Shown here in pieces: positions 1-8,680 of a DNA stretch of 31,433 bases. The DNA lies in contig DAOSDD010000021.1 in the NCBI GenBank assembly GCA_035362115.1, forward strand, positions 1 to 31,433, written 5' to 3'. The notes under the pieces were generated by a model. That model was not told the origin of the DNA. It searched no databases and worked only from the letters and a program-made list of their open reading frames with translations. Within the stretch, counting starts at the first letter, position 1, and every line of letters starts with the position of its first letter. This stretch comes from DUMC01 sp035362115. GTDB lineage: Bacteria; Bacillota; Clostridia; Acetivibrionales; DUMC01. The translations under genes were made by a program, and so were the position numbers.

Positions 1-2
1 GC

Positions 3-68
3 AGATTTAAGGATAAATGCAGCAATACTGCATATAACGCAGAAATGATTCTACATGGAATAAATTAA
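3..68 (+). CDS. Possible 3' end of an upstream gene (partial)
   Basis: A 21-codon open frame runs in from the left edge and stops at TAA 66-68, 14 bases before the GTG of the alpha-mannosidase. The other two plus frames stop within these bases. The fragment is too short to recognise a family. If real, it suggests the mannosidase is the distal gene of an operon. It may equally be non-coding. Confidence 0.3.
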   Translation, partial: RFKDKCSNTAYNAEMILHGIN

Positions 69-82
69 AAGGGGGTATTTAA

Positions 83-3000
83 GTGAATTCAACCATTACA
101 AAACTCTCTTCAATCAAGGGGAGAACATCGAGTTACTGGGGTGAAAGAATCGTATCCCAGTTGGAGTATGGGGTTAAACTATCCCGCGTAAATGACAGAA
201 GTTATGATGAACTGATTGGAACTGCAGTAAAATTTCTTGACAACAAGCTTGCGGAGGAGGGAGTTATTACAAAACAAGTCGCTCTTGAAACTGAAAAAAT
301 GCTTGCAGGCATGTCAGAAGCTGCAAAAAAACTTAAAGTTATTTGTGCTGCTCATGCACATATTGATATGAACTGGATGTGGGGTTATGCGGAGACAGTT
401 GCTGTTACTCTGGATACCTTCAGGACAATGCTGAATCTAATGAAGGAATATCCGGAATTTACATTTTCTCAATCTCAAGCATCTGTTTATAAGATTATTG
501 AGGAACATAATCCTGATATGCTTGAGGAAATTAAGAAAAGAGTAAAAGAAGGCCGTTGGGAGGTAACTGCATCTACATGGGTTGAGACCGATAAAAATAT
601 GCCCAATGGAGAAAGTCTGGCAAGACATATACTTTACACAAAAAAATATCTTTCAGAATTGTTAGATATTTGTCCGGATTCTCTAAAAATAGATTTTGAG
701 CCGGATACCTTTGGACACAATCTAAATGTGCCGGAAATTCTTAATAATGGAGGAGTAAAGTACTATTATCATTGCAGAGGGTATGATAAGCGTGTTGTTT
801 ACAGGTGGAAGTCTCCTTCGGGAAACAGTATTTTAGTGTACAGGGATCCTTTCTGGTATAATGCCGAAATCAACCCTTCCCTTGCACTGTATGTACCTGA
901 ATTCTGCGCAAAACATGGTATAGATACAATGTTTAAAGTTTACGGAGTGGGGGATCATGGAGGGGGTCCCACCAGAAGGGATATTGATAGAATAATAGAT
1001 ATGGCATCCTGGCCTGTATTCCCACAAATAAAGTTTGGTACTTTTACCCAATACTTTGCTATTCTCGATACAATTATTGATAAATTGCCTGTAGAGGATA
1101 AGGAACTGAATTTCATATTCCCAGGTTGCTATACATCTCAATCAAGGATTAAGATGTCAAACAGGATTGGTGAAGCAAAGTTAAATGAAGCAGAAGCATT
1201 TAGCACAATATCTGCTGCTTTTGCGGGAGGGAAATATAGCAGCAAGGCCCTTGAAGAAGCATGGAGGAAAGTGCTTTTTAATCATTTCCACGATATCCTT
1301 CCGGGGTCAGGTGTAATAGATACCAGAGAGTACGCTATGGGCAAATTCCAGGAAGTTTTGGCCACAGCAAATACTGAAATTTATAATGCCTTTAGAAATA
1401 TAGTATCTCAAGCGGATACAACTGGCCTTCTGACCTTCGAAGAAGATATAACATATACGATGTCCGAAGGTGCAGGTGTAGGCTTTGCCATAAAGGATTT
1501 TGGTGTTCCACAGACAGAAAGAGGCAAAGGGAAAGGCAGAATATTCCACTTTTTCAATTCTTCAGCCTATGAAAGAATAGAACCCGTAGAAATTGTTGTT
1601 TGGGATTGGCCGGGAGATAAAAACAGAATGTTCATTAAAGACGCTTCCGGTAATCCTGCAAGGTACCAGCTGCTGAAAAATGATAAATATCAGTTTTTTG
1701 GGGAGTCTTATTGGGGTCATACATATATACGTGTTCTTGTTGATGTAAAAGTACCAGCATATGGTTATACTACCTATACATTGATTGAGAAGGAAATGGA
1801 TGATCTTCCCGTAGCACTGGCGAAAGAACCGAGAGTTGAAGAAGAGAATGCCTATATTCTTGAAAATGATCATATTAAAGTAACATTTGATACAAGAAAT
1901 GCATCTATTATATCTATAGTAGATAAAAAGAGCGGGGAGGAAATGGTTTCTCCAAATAGACCTGCAGGAAATTTCAGACTTATTGAAGAGGATGACAGCA
2001 AAGGAATGACATCATGGGTAGTTGGCAGGTATATGCAGATATTTAATTTAAATGAAATGAAGAATGTAAAAATCAGAAGTTATTATGGGGAAAAATCCGC
2101 CTTGAGACAGTGGATAAGCTACAGTATCGAATTCAGAGCATCAAAACTTAATGTAACAGTATCTCTTGATTACAATAGTTCAAGACTTAACTATGTAGTA
2201 GAGTGCGATTGGCAGGAAAAACCTGAAAAGGGGAAATTTGTTCCGCAACTAAATTTCTACATGCCTTTGAATTATGAATGCAGAAGATATAAATATAATA
2301 TAGCTTTTGGTACTATAGAAAGAGAAGCGTTGAACATGGATGTGCCTGCTAACAGCTGGATGGCGGGAATATCTGCATGTAACTCAAATAATTACAGCAG
2401 ATTGGATTGCAAAGATGGATGTGGTAAGATGCTTATGCTTATTACAGATACAAAATATGGCTTCAGAGGATATGAGAATTCACTTGCAGTAAGCCTTATC
2501 AGAAGCTCTTACGACCCGGATCCATACCCTGAATCAGGCATTCACAAGTTTAAATTTGCTGTAGATGTGGTGGATATATCTTTTGATGAAAATGCTATTA
2601 ACAATACATTAATACGGAAAGCATATGAATATAATCATCCTGTACATTTTATTTCAGGAACAATACACGAAGGAACATTTCCTATTGAAAATAGTTTTAT
2701 TTCCCTTGAGTCCGGAACTGTTGCCATATCTGCTGTTAAAATGCCCGAGGTCAATAGGATTGACATACAGCAAAAAGAAAGCAGAAGTGAAGGTTCCTGT
2801 AGTTGCTGCGAGCCTTGTGGGGAAATTATTTCATGGAAAAGCGCAATTCTAAGGGCATATGAAACTGAAGGGAGAAAGACCCGTGCAGTTGTTAAGTTTG
2901 CAGAAAAAGTCGCGGAGGCATTCTTTGTAGATATTAATGAAAAGCCTTTAGAGTACAAGGTTAAAGATAATAATTCAGGGAATGAATGCTGTATAGATAA

Positions 3001-3106
3001 TTGCAATGGTGTAGATATTGACGGAGTTAATATTGCATTTGATGTTAATGGATACAGTGTGGCAAGTGTATACGTGAAATTTGAAACAGAAGAAGCAGAA
3101 GAATAA
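83..3106 (+). CDS. Glycoside hydrolase family 38 alpha-mannosidase
   Basis: This is a 1007-aa retaining alpha-mannosidase, expected to trim alpha-linked mannose from oligosaccharides or glycans in the cytoplasm; no signal peptide is visible. The GH38 landmarks are present: HAHIDMNW at residues 91-98 (zinc ligands H93 and D95), EPDTFGHN at 207-213 with D208 as the probable nucleophile, YGVGDHGGGPTRRD near 288-301, and NHFHDILPG at 400-408 with H403 as a zinc ligand. The length suits bacterial GH38 proteins of about 1000 aa. The GTG start is chosen because GGGGGT at 71-75 lies just upstream. An oddity is two cysteine clusters in the C-terminal region (C906, C908, C909, C912 and C969, C970, C974). 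Exact linkage specificity cannot be read from sequence. Confidence 0.93.
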   Translation: MNSTITKLSSIKGRTSSYWGERIVSQLEYGVKLSRVNDRSYDELIGTAVKFLDNKLAEEGVITKQVALETEKMLAGMSEAAKKLKVICAAHAHIDMNWMWGYAETVAVTLDTFRTMLNLMKEYPEFTFSQSQASVYKIIEEHNPDMLEEIKKRVKEGRWEVTASTWVETDKNMPNGESLARHILYTKKYLSELLDICPDSLKIDFEPDTFGHNLNVPEILNNGGVKYYYHCRGYDKRVVYRWKSPSGNSILVYRDPFWYNAEINPSLALYVPEFCAKHGIDTMFKVYGVGDHGGGPTRRDIDRIIDMASWPVFPQIKFGTFTQYFAILDTIIDKLPVEDKELNFIFPGCYTSQSRIKMSNRIGEAKLNEAEAFSTISAAFAGGKYSSKALEEAWRKVLFNHFHDILPGSGVIDTREYAMGKFQEVLATANTEIYNAFRNIVSQADTTGLLTFEEDITYTMSEGAGVGFAIKDFGVPQTERGKGKGRIFHFFNSSAYERIEPVEIVVWDWPGDKNRMFIKDASGNPARYQLLKNDKYQFFGESYWGHTYIRVLVDVKVPAYGYTTYTLIEKEMDDLPVALAKEPRVEEENAYILENDHIKVTFDTRNASIISIVDKKSGEEMVSPNRPAGNFRLIEEDDSKGMTSWVVGRYMQIFNLNEMKNVKIRSYYGEKSALRQWISYSIEFRASKLNVTVSLDYNSSRLNYVVECDWQEKPEKGKFVPQLNFYMPLNYECRRYKYNIAFGTIEREALNMDVPANSWMAGISACNSNNYSRLDCKDGCGKMLMLITDTKYGFRGYENSLAVSLIRSSYDPDPYPESGIHKFKFAVDVVDISFDENAINNTLIRKAYEYNHPVHFISGTIHEGTFPIENSFISLESGTVAISAVKMPEVNRIDIQQKESRSEGSCSCCEPCGEIISWKSAILRAYETEGRKTRAVVKFAEKVAEAFFVDINEKPLEYKVKDNNSGNECCIDNCNGVDIDGVNIAFDVNGYSVASVYVKFETEEAEE

Positions 3107-3119
3107 TCTGAAAAAATCA

Positions 3120-3148
3120 TTGCATAATATAAATATAATTGCTATAAT
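3120..3148 (+). promoter_or_regulatory. Candidate sigma-A promoter of the pheST T-box transcript
   Basis: An extended -10 box TGCTATAAT ends at 3148. A weak -35 (TTGCAT, 3120-3125) lies 17 bases upstream of it. It sits immediately before the T-box leader, where transcription of pheST should begin, at about 3155. Confidence 0.5.
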
Positions 3149-3150
3149 AC

Positions 3151-3174
3151 TTTATAACAAATTATTGTTATAAA
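3151..3174. repeat. Inverted repeat at the predicted pheST transcription start
   Basis: Two 10-base arms, TTTATAACAA (3151-3160) and TTGTTATAAA (3165-3174), pair perfectly around a 4-base loop. The repeat overlaps the predicted start point just after the -10 box. It could be an operator, an RNA 5' hairpin, or the weak end of the mannosidase transcript. No T-tract follows it, so a terminator role is unlikely. Confidence 0.5.
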
Positions 3175-3189
3175 TATTACCAAAGGCTA

Positions 3190-3507
3190 TGAGGGAGAAA
3201 AGTAAACAGATACATCAAAATGCTTTATTCAGAGAGAAGGTACCATGGCTGCAAGTATCTTCATAAAGGAAGCTGTTGAAGTTCACTCCGGAGCTGCATC
3301 CCGAAATGTATCGAACCAGAGTAGGCGATGACGGAACAGACCGTTAATGCTGAAGAGGAATTATTTGTTCCTTAAACATGAGCGCCTGTTAATAATATCT
3401 TGAAACAATGAAATCCTGAACCTTTGAATCATAGGTATTTTAGCAGGAATATGGGTGGTACCGCGAAGACATACCTTCGTCCCTTGTGGATGGAGGTTTT
3501 TTATTTT
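3190..3507 (+). ncRNA. T-box leader (tRNA-Phe sensing) of pheST
   Basis: This leader senses uncharged tRNA-Phe and allows read-through into pheS-pheT. The near-invariant T-box TGGGTGGTACCGCG is at 3452-3465. In Stem I, the sequence GAAGTTCACTCCGGAG at 3278-3293 has the usual specifier-loop arrangement; this makes TTC at 3282-3284 the specifier triplet, a Phe codon that agrees with the downstream gene. AGAGTAGGCG near 3318 is the usual linker and Stem II region. A terminator follows at 3473-3503. The 5' boundary is approximate. Confidence 0.93.
3473..3503 (+). terminator. T-box regulated intrinsic terminator
   Basis: ACCTTCGTCC (3473-3482) pairs with GGATGGAGGT (3488-3497), using two G-U pairs around a 5-base loop, and a T-run follows. 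The left arm lies right after the T-box motif, so antiterminator formation and this hairpin are mutually exclusive, as expected for the family. Confidence 0.85.
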
Positions 3508-3577
3508 TTAAAAGGGGATATTTCGCCATATAGAAGTTAGGAGTGTGTCCCCTTACATTAAAAGGAGATGGATGGAA

Positions 3578-4597
3578 TTGAGAGAACAATTAATCAATAT
3601 TAGAGAAAAAGCAAAAGAAGTTATTTCCTCAGTCCGCTCCATGCAGGAGTTGGATAACGTGAGAGTGAAATTTTTAGGTAAAAAAGGAGAGTTGACCCCT
3701 ATACTCAGAGGAATGGGTTCACTGTCTCCGGAAGAAAGACCTGTTATGGGGCAGCTTGTAAACGAAGTCAGAACATCAATTGAGGAGCTGCTTGAGCATG
3801 CAAAAAATGACCTTGCACAAAAAGAAAAATCATTAAAATTGCAACTTGAGGTTATTGATGTAACAATACCGGGAAAAAGAAAAAATCTTGGAAGCAAACA
3901 CCCGTTAAGCATTGTTATGGACGAAATAAAGGATGTATTTATTGGGATGGGATATGAAATTGCCGAGGGCCCTGAAATTGAGCTGGACTATTATAATTTT
4001 GAAGCATTGAATACGCCCCCGGGCCATCCGGCGAGAGATGTGCAGGATACTTTTTATATAAATGATAATATTTTACTGAGAACACAGACTTCGCCTGTAC
4101 AGGTTAGAGTTATGGAGAAGCATAAGCCCCCTATAAAAATAGTTTGTCCCGGCAGAGTATATCGTTCAGATGCGGTTGATGCAACTCACTCACCAATCTT
4201 CCATCAAATGGAAGGACTTGTAATAGATAAAGGTGTAACTATGGGAGATCTAATAGGAACTTTGCAGGTTTTTGCACGCAGCCTTTTTGGCGAGAACACA
4301 AAAATTCGTTTAAGACCGCATCACTTCCCATTTACCGAACCGAGTGCCGAAGTGGACGTTTCTTGTTGGACTTGCGGTGGAACAGGCTGCAGAGTATGTA
4401 AGAACAGTGGATGGATAGAAATCCTTGGAGCCGGAATGGTGCATCCGAGAGTACTTGAAATGAGCGGCATAGATCCTGAAATATATAGTGGTTTTGCTTT
4501 TGGTATTGGTATTGAAAGAACAGCTATGGGTCGATTCAATATAGATGATTTGAGATTGCTGTATGAAAATGACTTGAGATTTTTGAAGCAGTTTTAG
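3578..4597 (+). CDS. pheS: Phenylalanine-tRNA ligase alpha subunit
   Basis: PheS is the catalytic subunit of the alpha2-beta2 enzyme that charges tRNA-Phe. The 339-aa product has an N-terminal coiled coil and then the class II core: motif 2 around GRVYRSDAVDATHSP, and motif 3 GFAFGIGIERTAMGRF near the C-terminus. It also has the CWTCGGTGC cysteine-rich loop common in Firmicutes. I chose the TTG at 3578 because it lies 10 bases from AAAGGAG (3561-3567) and puts LGKKG at the same distance from the start as in Bacillus PheS. ATG 3572, only 4 bases from the ribosome site, is the alternative and would add two residues. It is regulated by the upstream T-box and followed by pheT after 94 bases. Confidence 0.96.
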   Translation: MREQLINIREKAKEVISSVRSMQELDNVRVKFLGKKGELTPILRGMGSLSPEERPVMGQLVNEVRTSIEELLEHAKNDLAQKEKSLKLQLEVIDVTIPGKRKNLGSKHPLSIVMDEIKDVFIGMGYEIAEGPEIELDYYNFEALNTPPGHPARDVQDTFYINDNILLRTQTSPVQVRVMEKHKPPIKIVCPGRVYRSDAVDATHSPIFHQMEGLVIDKGVTMGDLIGTLQVFARSLFGENTKIRLRPHHFPFTEPSAEVDVSCWTCGGTGCRVCKNSGWIEILGAGMVHPRVLEMSGIDPEIYSGFAFGIGIERTAMGRFNIDDLRLLYENDLRFLKQF

Positions 4598-4691
4598 CAG
4601 TTTGAAGTAATTTTAGCAAAGTAAGTTAGCTCTCTGACTGAAAGGCATTTGCCAAGTTAAATATAAAATCCGAGATAGGAGTTGAAGGTTT

Positions 4692-7091
4692 ATGAACGTG
4701 CCAATAAAGTGGCTTAAAGAATATGTTGATATAAATGTTAGCGTGGAAGAGTTGTGTGACGCATTGACCATGTCCGGTTCTAAGGTAGAGAATATTGAAA
4801 AACAGGGAGAAGAAATATCTAAAGTAGTTGTAGGGAAAATTCTCTCAATAGAAAAGCACCCTGATGCAGATAAACTGCTGGTAACAAAAATTGATACTGG
4901 TGATGAAACAATACAGGTAGTAACAGGAGCCCATAATATATCAGAAGGTGACTATGTGCCGGTTGCTTTACATGGTTCTACCCTGCCTGGAGGCATAAAA
5001 ATAAAGAAAGGAAAACTCAGAGGGGTTGAATCAAATGGCATGCTATGCTCAATTCAGGAATTGGAGCTTACAAAAGGTGATTATCCTGAAGCAGATGAAG
5101 ATGGAATATTTATACTCCGCAATATGGAAAACTTGAAACTTGGGCAGGATATTAAGGAGCTTGTTGGATTAGATGATACAGTAGTGGAATTTGAGATAAC
5201 TTCCAACAGACCTGATTGCTTGAGTGTTTTAGGAATTGCCAGGGAAACCGCTGCTACTTTAAAAACCAATTTAAAAAAACCTGTGATTAATGTCAAAGAG
5301 GAAGAAAATGATAAGGCATATGTCTATGCTCAGGTTGAAATAAGAAATCCTGAACTATGCTCAAGATATGCTGCGAGAGTGGTAAAAGATGTAAGAATCG
5401 GCCCATCGCCGGAATGGATGAGAAAAAGATTGAGAGCTGCAGGAGTTAGGCCAATTAATAATATAGTCGACATAACAAACTATGTAATGCTTGAGCTTGG
5501 CCAGCCAATGCATGCTTTTGATTTGAGTTATATAAAAGACAGTAAAATTGTTGTAAGAAGAGCAGAAGATGGAGAAGTAATGAAAACCCTGGATGGACAG
5601 GAAAGGAAGCTGGATTCTTCCATGCTTGTCATTGCTGATAGTGAAAAACCTATAGCTGTTGCAGGGGTTATGGGAGGAGAAAATTCAGAAGTAAATCCAA
5701 ACACAAGAATTATACTTCTGGAATCAGCTAATTTTAACGGAATTTCTGTACGTCTGGCAGCCAAAAAACTTGGAATGAGGACAGAAGCATCAGCACGTTT
5801 TGAAAAAGGCCTTGATGTAGAAAATGTGATAACAGCCGTTAATAGAGCTGCTCAGTTAATCGAGGAAACAGGAGCGGGAAAAGTATGCTGGGGAATAATT
5901 GATTGCTTCCCGGGAAAGAAAAATAAAAGAGTTCTTAAGCTAAGGCCGGAAAAAATAAATGCATTTCTTGGGACATCTATCAGTTTGGATACTATGATAG
6001 AAATACTTGAATCCGTAGAGATTAGAGTTGATAAGGACACCATGACAGTTATTATACCTGAATTCAGACAGGATCTTGAAAGAGAAGCAGATCTTGCAGA
6101 GGAAATAGCAAGATTATACAATTACAACAATATAGAAGCGACTCTTTTAAAGGGGAAAGCTGCCACAATTGGCAAAAAAACTACTAAACAAAAAATCGAG
6201 GATATAATAAAGAATACCATGATGTCCTGTGGTTTGTCAGAGATATGTACCTACTCCTTTACCAGTCCAAGGGTTTTTGACAGAATCAAGGCAGCTTCGA
6301 ATAGTGAACTAAGAAAAGCTATTCCTATCTCAAACCCCTTGGGAGAAGATTACAGTATAATGCGCACAACAACTGTACCGGAAATGTTGGGGGTTATTAG
6401 CAGAAATTATAGCAGAAGAATTGAAAAAGCAGGCTTCTTTGAGCTGGCTTTTGTATACCTTCCGGAGGAATTACCTCTTAAAAAGCTACCTTTGGAAAAA
6501 GAAGTATTGACTCTAGGTATGTATGGAGATACCGATTTTTATGATATTAAGGGTATAGTGGAGGAACTGCTTTATACGCTGAAAATAAAAGATTATAAGG
6601 TTGTCCCGGAAAGTGGAAACGATACCTTCCACCCAGGCAGAACTGCTAAAATAATTATTGACGGTGAGCCTGCAGGAATAATCGGTGAGATTCATCCTGA
6701 TGTATCCGAAGAGTTTGGTGCTCCCGAAAGAACATATATAGGTATGATTTATGTGGAACCATTAATAAGAAAAACTGTAATGGAAGTTCAATACAAGCAG
6801 CTTCCAAAGCACCCTGCAGTGACAAGAGATATAGCCATACTACTGGAAGAAGAAATAATGGCTGGAGACATTGAACAGGTTATAAAGGAAAACGGCGGGA
6901 AAATATTTGAGAGCATTGAGCTTTTTGATGTTTATAAAGGAAAACAGGTACCTGAAGGTATGAAGAGTATGGCTTATTCAATAACTTTCAGAGCAGATGA
7001 CAGAACTCTTACAGACGATGAAGTAAACAAGGGCATGGAGAAAATCGTGTCAGCTTTGTCGGATAAGTTTAACGCAAAGTTGAGAGAATAA
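4692..7091 (+). CDS. pheT: Phenylalanine-tRNA ligase beta subunit
   Basis: PheT pairs with PheS; it binds tRNA-Phe and carries the editing site that hydrolyses mischarged Tyr-tRNA-Phe. The 799-aa length is normal for the bacterial subunit. The usual domains can be followed: an N-terminal EMAP-like tRNA-binding domain (EKHPDADKLLVTKIDTGDE, about residues 53-71), the B3/B4 region (RYAARVVKDVRIGPSPEWM, then GVRPINNIVDITNYVMLE), B5 near 400-470, and a C-terminal ferredoxin-fold anticodon-binding domain (KHPAVTRDIAILLEEE, about 700 onward). GGAG at 4678-4681 precedes the ATG. It should be co-transcribed with pheS under T-box control. Confidence 0.97.
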   Translation: MNVPIKWLKEYVDINVSVEELCDALTMSGSKVENIEKQGEEISKVVVGKILSIEKHPDADKLLVTKIDTGDETIQVVTGAHNISEGDYVPVALHGSTLPGGIKIKKGKLRGVESNGMLCSIQELELTKGDYPEADEDGIFILRNMENLKLGQDIKELVGLDDTVVEFEITSNRPDCLSVLGIARETAATLKTNLKKPVINVKEEENDKAYVYAQVEIRNPELCSRYAARVVKDVRIGPSPEWMRKRLRAAGVRPINNIVDITNYVMLELGQPMHAFDLSYIKDSKIVVRRAEDGEVMKTLDGQERKLDSSMLVIADSEKPIAVAGVMGGENSEVNPNTRIILLESANFNGISVRLAAKKLGMRTEASARFEKGLDVENVITAVNRAAQLIEETGAGKVCWGIIDCFPGKKNKRVLKLRPEKINAFLGTSISLDTMIEILESVEIRVDKDTMTVIIPEFRQDLEREADLAEEIARLYNYNNIEATLLKGKAATIGKKTTKQKIEDIIKNTMMSCGLSEICTYSFTSPRVFDRIKAASNSELRKAIPISNPLGEDYSIMRTTTVPEMLGVISRNYSRRIEKAGFFELAFVYLPEELPLKKLPLEKEVLTLGMYGDTDFYDIKGIVEELLYTLKIKDYKVVPESGNDTFHPGRTAKIIIDGEPAGIIGEIHPDVSEEFGAPERTYIGMIYVEPLIRKTVMEVQYKQLPKHPAVTRDIAILLEEEIMAGDIEQVIKENGGKIFESIELFDVYKGKQVPEGMKSMAYSITFRADDRTLTDDEVNKGMEKIVSALSDKFNAKLRE

Positions 7092-7100
7092 TATTAGCCG

Positions 7101-7141
7101 TTCCTGTTGTATTTGGTGCCCGGCACCAAATACAACAGGAA
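7101..7141. repeat. Perfect 20-bp palindrome with GTGCCCGGCAC centre
   Basis: TTCCTGTTGTATTTGGTGCC (7101-7120) is repeated exactly in inverted orientation at 7122-7141 around a single C. No T-tract follows on either strand, so it is not a typical terminator. It lies between the pheT stop and the pgi ribosome site. The GGTGCC/GGCACC centre resembles palindromes associated with REP-like elements and Y1 (RAYT) transposases; that resemblance is from memory. Confidence 0.9.
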
Positions 7142-7169
7142 TATTTACAGAAGGAGGGTGAATTTTTTT

Positions 7170-8516
7170 ATGGATAAAATAAGTTTTGACTACTCGAAGG
7201 CGGATAAATTAGTTGCACAACATGAGGTTCAATATTTTAAAGACTTTGTAAAACATGCTCATGAAATGATCCATAGCAAAACCGGAGCTGGAAGTGATTT
7301 TCTTGGGTGGGTTGACCTACCGTTAAAATACGACCAGGAAGAGTTTGTCAGAATCAAAAAGGCAGCTGAGAAAATAAGATCCAATTCGGATGCACTGGTT
7401 GTAATAGGAATCGGAGGCTCATATCTCGGAGCCAGAGCGGTAATTGATGCATTATCGCATTCCTTTTATAACTTGCTTGATAAAAATAAAAGGGAAACAC
7501 CTGAGATATATTTTGCAGGTAACAATATAAGCCCCAAATATCTTTCGGATTTACTGGATATACTTGATGGAAAAGATGTTTCAGTTAATGTTGTTTCAAA
7601 ATCCGGTACCACTACTGAACCGGCGATTGCATTCAGAGTGTTTAAAGAATTTATGGAAAAGAAGTACGGCAGGAAAGGTGCAGCAGAAAGAATATATGCC
7701 ACTACTGACAAATCAAAGGGCGCAATGAGAAAGCTTGCTGAAGAAGAAAAATATGAAACTTTTATTATTCCCGATGACGTAGGAGGAAGATATTCGGTCC
7801 TTACTGCAGTAGGGTTGCTTCCTATAGCAGTAAGCGGACTTGATATTGATGCCCTCATGGATGGGGCAGCAGCTGCCTGCAGGCAATATAATAATGATAA
7901 TCTAAATGAGAATGAATGTTACCAATATGCTGCAGTTCGTAATGCCCTATATAGAAAAGGCAGGACAACAGAGATTATGGTAAACTATGAGCCGTCACTT
8001 CATTATTTCACAGAGTGGTGGAAACAGCTTTATGGTGAAAGTGAAGGGAAAGACCAGAAAGGGATTTTCCCTGCAGGTGTAGATTTTTCAACGGATCTTC
8101 ATTCCATGGGTCAGTATATTCAGGATGGGCTGAGAAATATATATGAAACTGTATTAAATATAAACAAATCAGGTATCGATATAACCATAAAAGAAGACAA
8201 GGATAATGTTGACGGGTTGAATTTCCTTGCAGGAAAGACCATGGATTTTGTAAACAAAAAAGCCATGCAGGGTACTATCCTAGCTCACACAGATGGAGAT
8301 GTACCCAACCTTGTTATCACTATACCTGAGCTCAATACCTGGTATCTGGGAAATATTATTTATTTCTTTGAAAAGGCTTGCGGTATAAGCGGATATCTCC
8401 TTGGGGTAAATCCTTTTAACCAGCCGGGGGTAGAAGCATACAAGAAAAATATGTTTGCTCTTCTGGGCAAGCCCGGATATGAAGATGAGCAAAAGAGGCT
8501 GGAATGCATGCTGTAA
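7170..8516 (+). CDS. pgi: Glucose-6-phosphate isomerase
   Basis: This enzyme interconverts glucose-6-phosphate and fructose-6-phosphate in glycolysis and gluconeogenesis. The 448-aa product matches the roughly 450-aa Firmicutes form. Both family signatures are visible: DDVGGRYSVLTAVG in the middle and GYLLGVNPFNQPGVEAYKK near the C-terminus. The phosphate-binding SKSGTTTEP loop and the GIGGSYLGARAV segment are also intact. The frame stays open upstream, but ATG 7170 is the start because AAGGAGGGTG at 7151-7160 is a strong ribosome site and MDKISFDYSKA is a normal N-terminus. The upstream palindrome (7101-7141) would fall inside the longer reading. Confidence 0.96.
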   Translation: MDKISFDYSKADKLVAQHEVQYFKDFVKHAHEMIHSKTGAGSDFLGWVDLPLKYDQEEFVRIKKAAEKIRSNSDALVVIGIGGSYLGARAVIDALSHSFYNLLDKNKRETPEIYFAGNNISPKYLSDLLDILDGKDVSVNVVSKSGTTTEPAIAFRVFKEFMEKKYGRKGAAERIYATTDKSKGAMRKLAEEEKYETFIIPDDVGGRYSVLTAVGLLPIAVSGLDIDALMDGAAAACRQYNNDNLNENECYQYAAVRNALYRKGRTTEIMVNYEPSLHYFTEWWKQLYGESEGKDQKGIFPAGVDFSTDLHSMGQYIQDGLRNIYETVLNINKSGIDITIKEDKDNVDGLNFLAGKTMDFVNKKAMQGTILAHTDGDVPNLVITIPELNTWYLGNIIYFFEKACGISGYLLGVNPFNQPGVEAYKKNMFALLGKPGYEDEQKRLECML

Positions 8517-8573
8517 AAATGCTAAGATACTTAATTGATCTCATAAAATTGTCTGATAGAAAACTAAGAAACA

Positions 8574-8601
8574 ATTTTCTTCACTTAAATTATATGTACC
8601 C
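8574..8601 (-). repeat. Partial copy of the GGTGCATTTA repeat family
   Basis: Read on the minus strand from 8601, about 28 bases match the left arm of the full repeat at 17478-17566 with only about two differences; they share TTTAAGTGAAGAAAAT. The remaining bases back to pgi (8517-8573) do not clearly align. This looks like a decayed or truncated copy. Confidence 0.65.
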
Positions 8602-8619
8602 ATTTCATTAGGGCTTAGA

Positions 8620-8660
8620 AAAGAGGAAACTTGAAATCATTTCAAGTTTCCTCTTTATAT
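8620..8660. terminator. Bidirectional terminator between pgi and the EamA gene
   Basis: A perfect 17-bp stem (8620-8636 with 8640-8656) has a TCA loop. The arms are AAAGAGG...at the outer end, so T residues follow on both strands; the plus side continues ATATTTTTATT. It lies between two convergent genes and can serve both. Confidence 0.88.
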
Positions 8661-8680
8661 TTTTATTATAAAAGTGTGTA

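Noticed and set aside
2635..3120. 161-codon minus-strand frame in the mannosidase gene
   Set aside because: It is a shadow of the real reading frame, with no ribosome site or recognisable motif.
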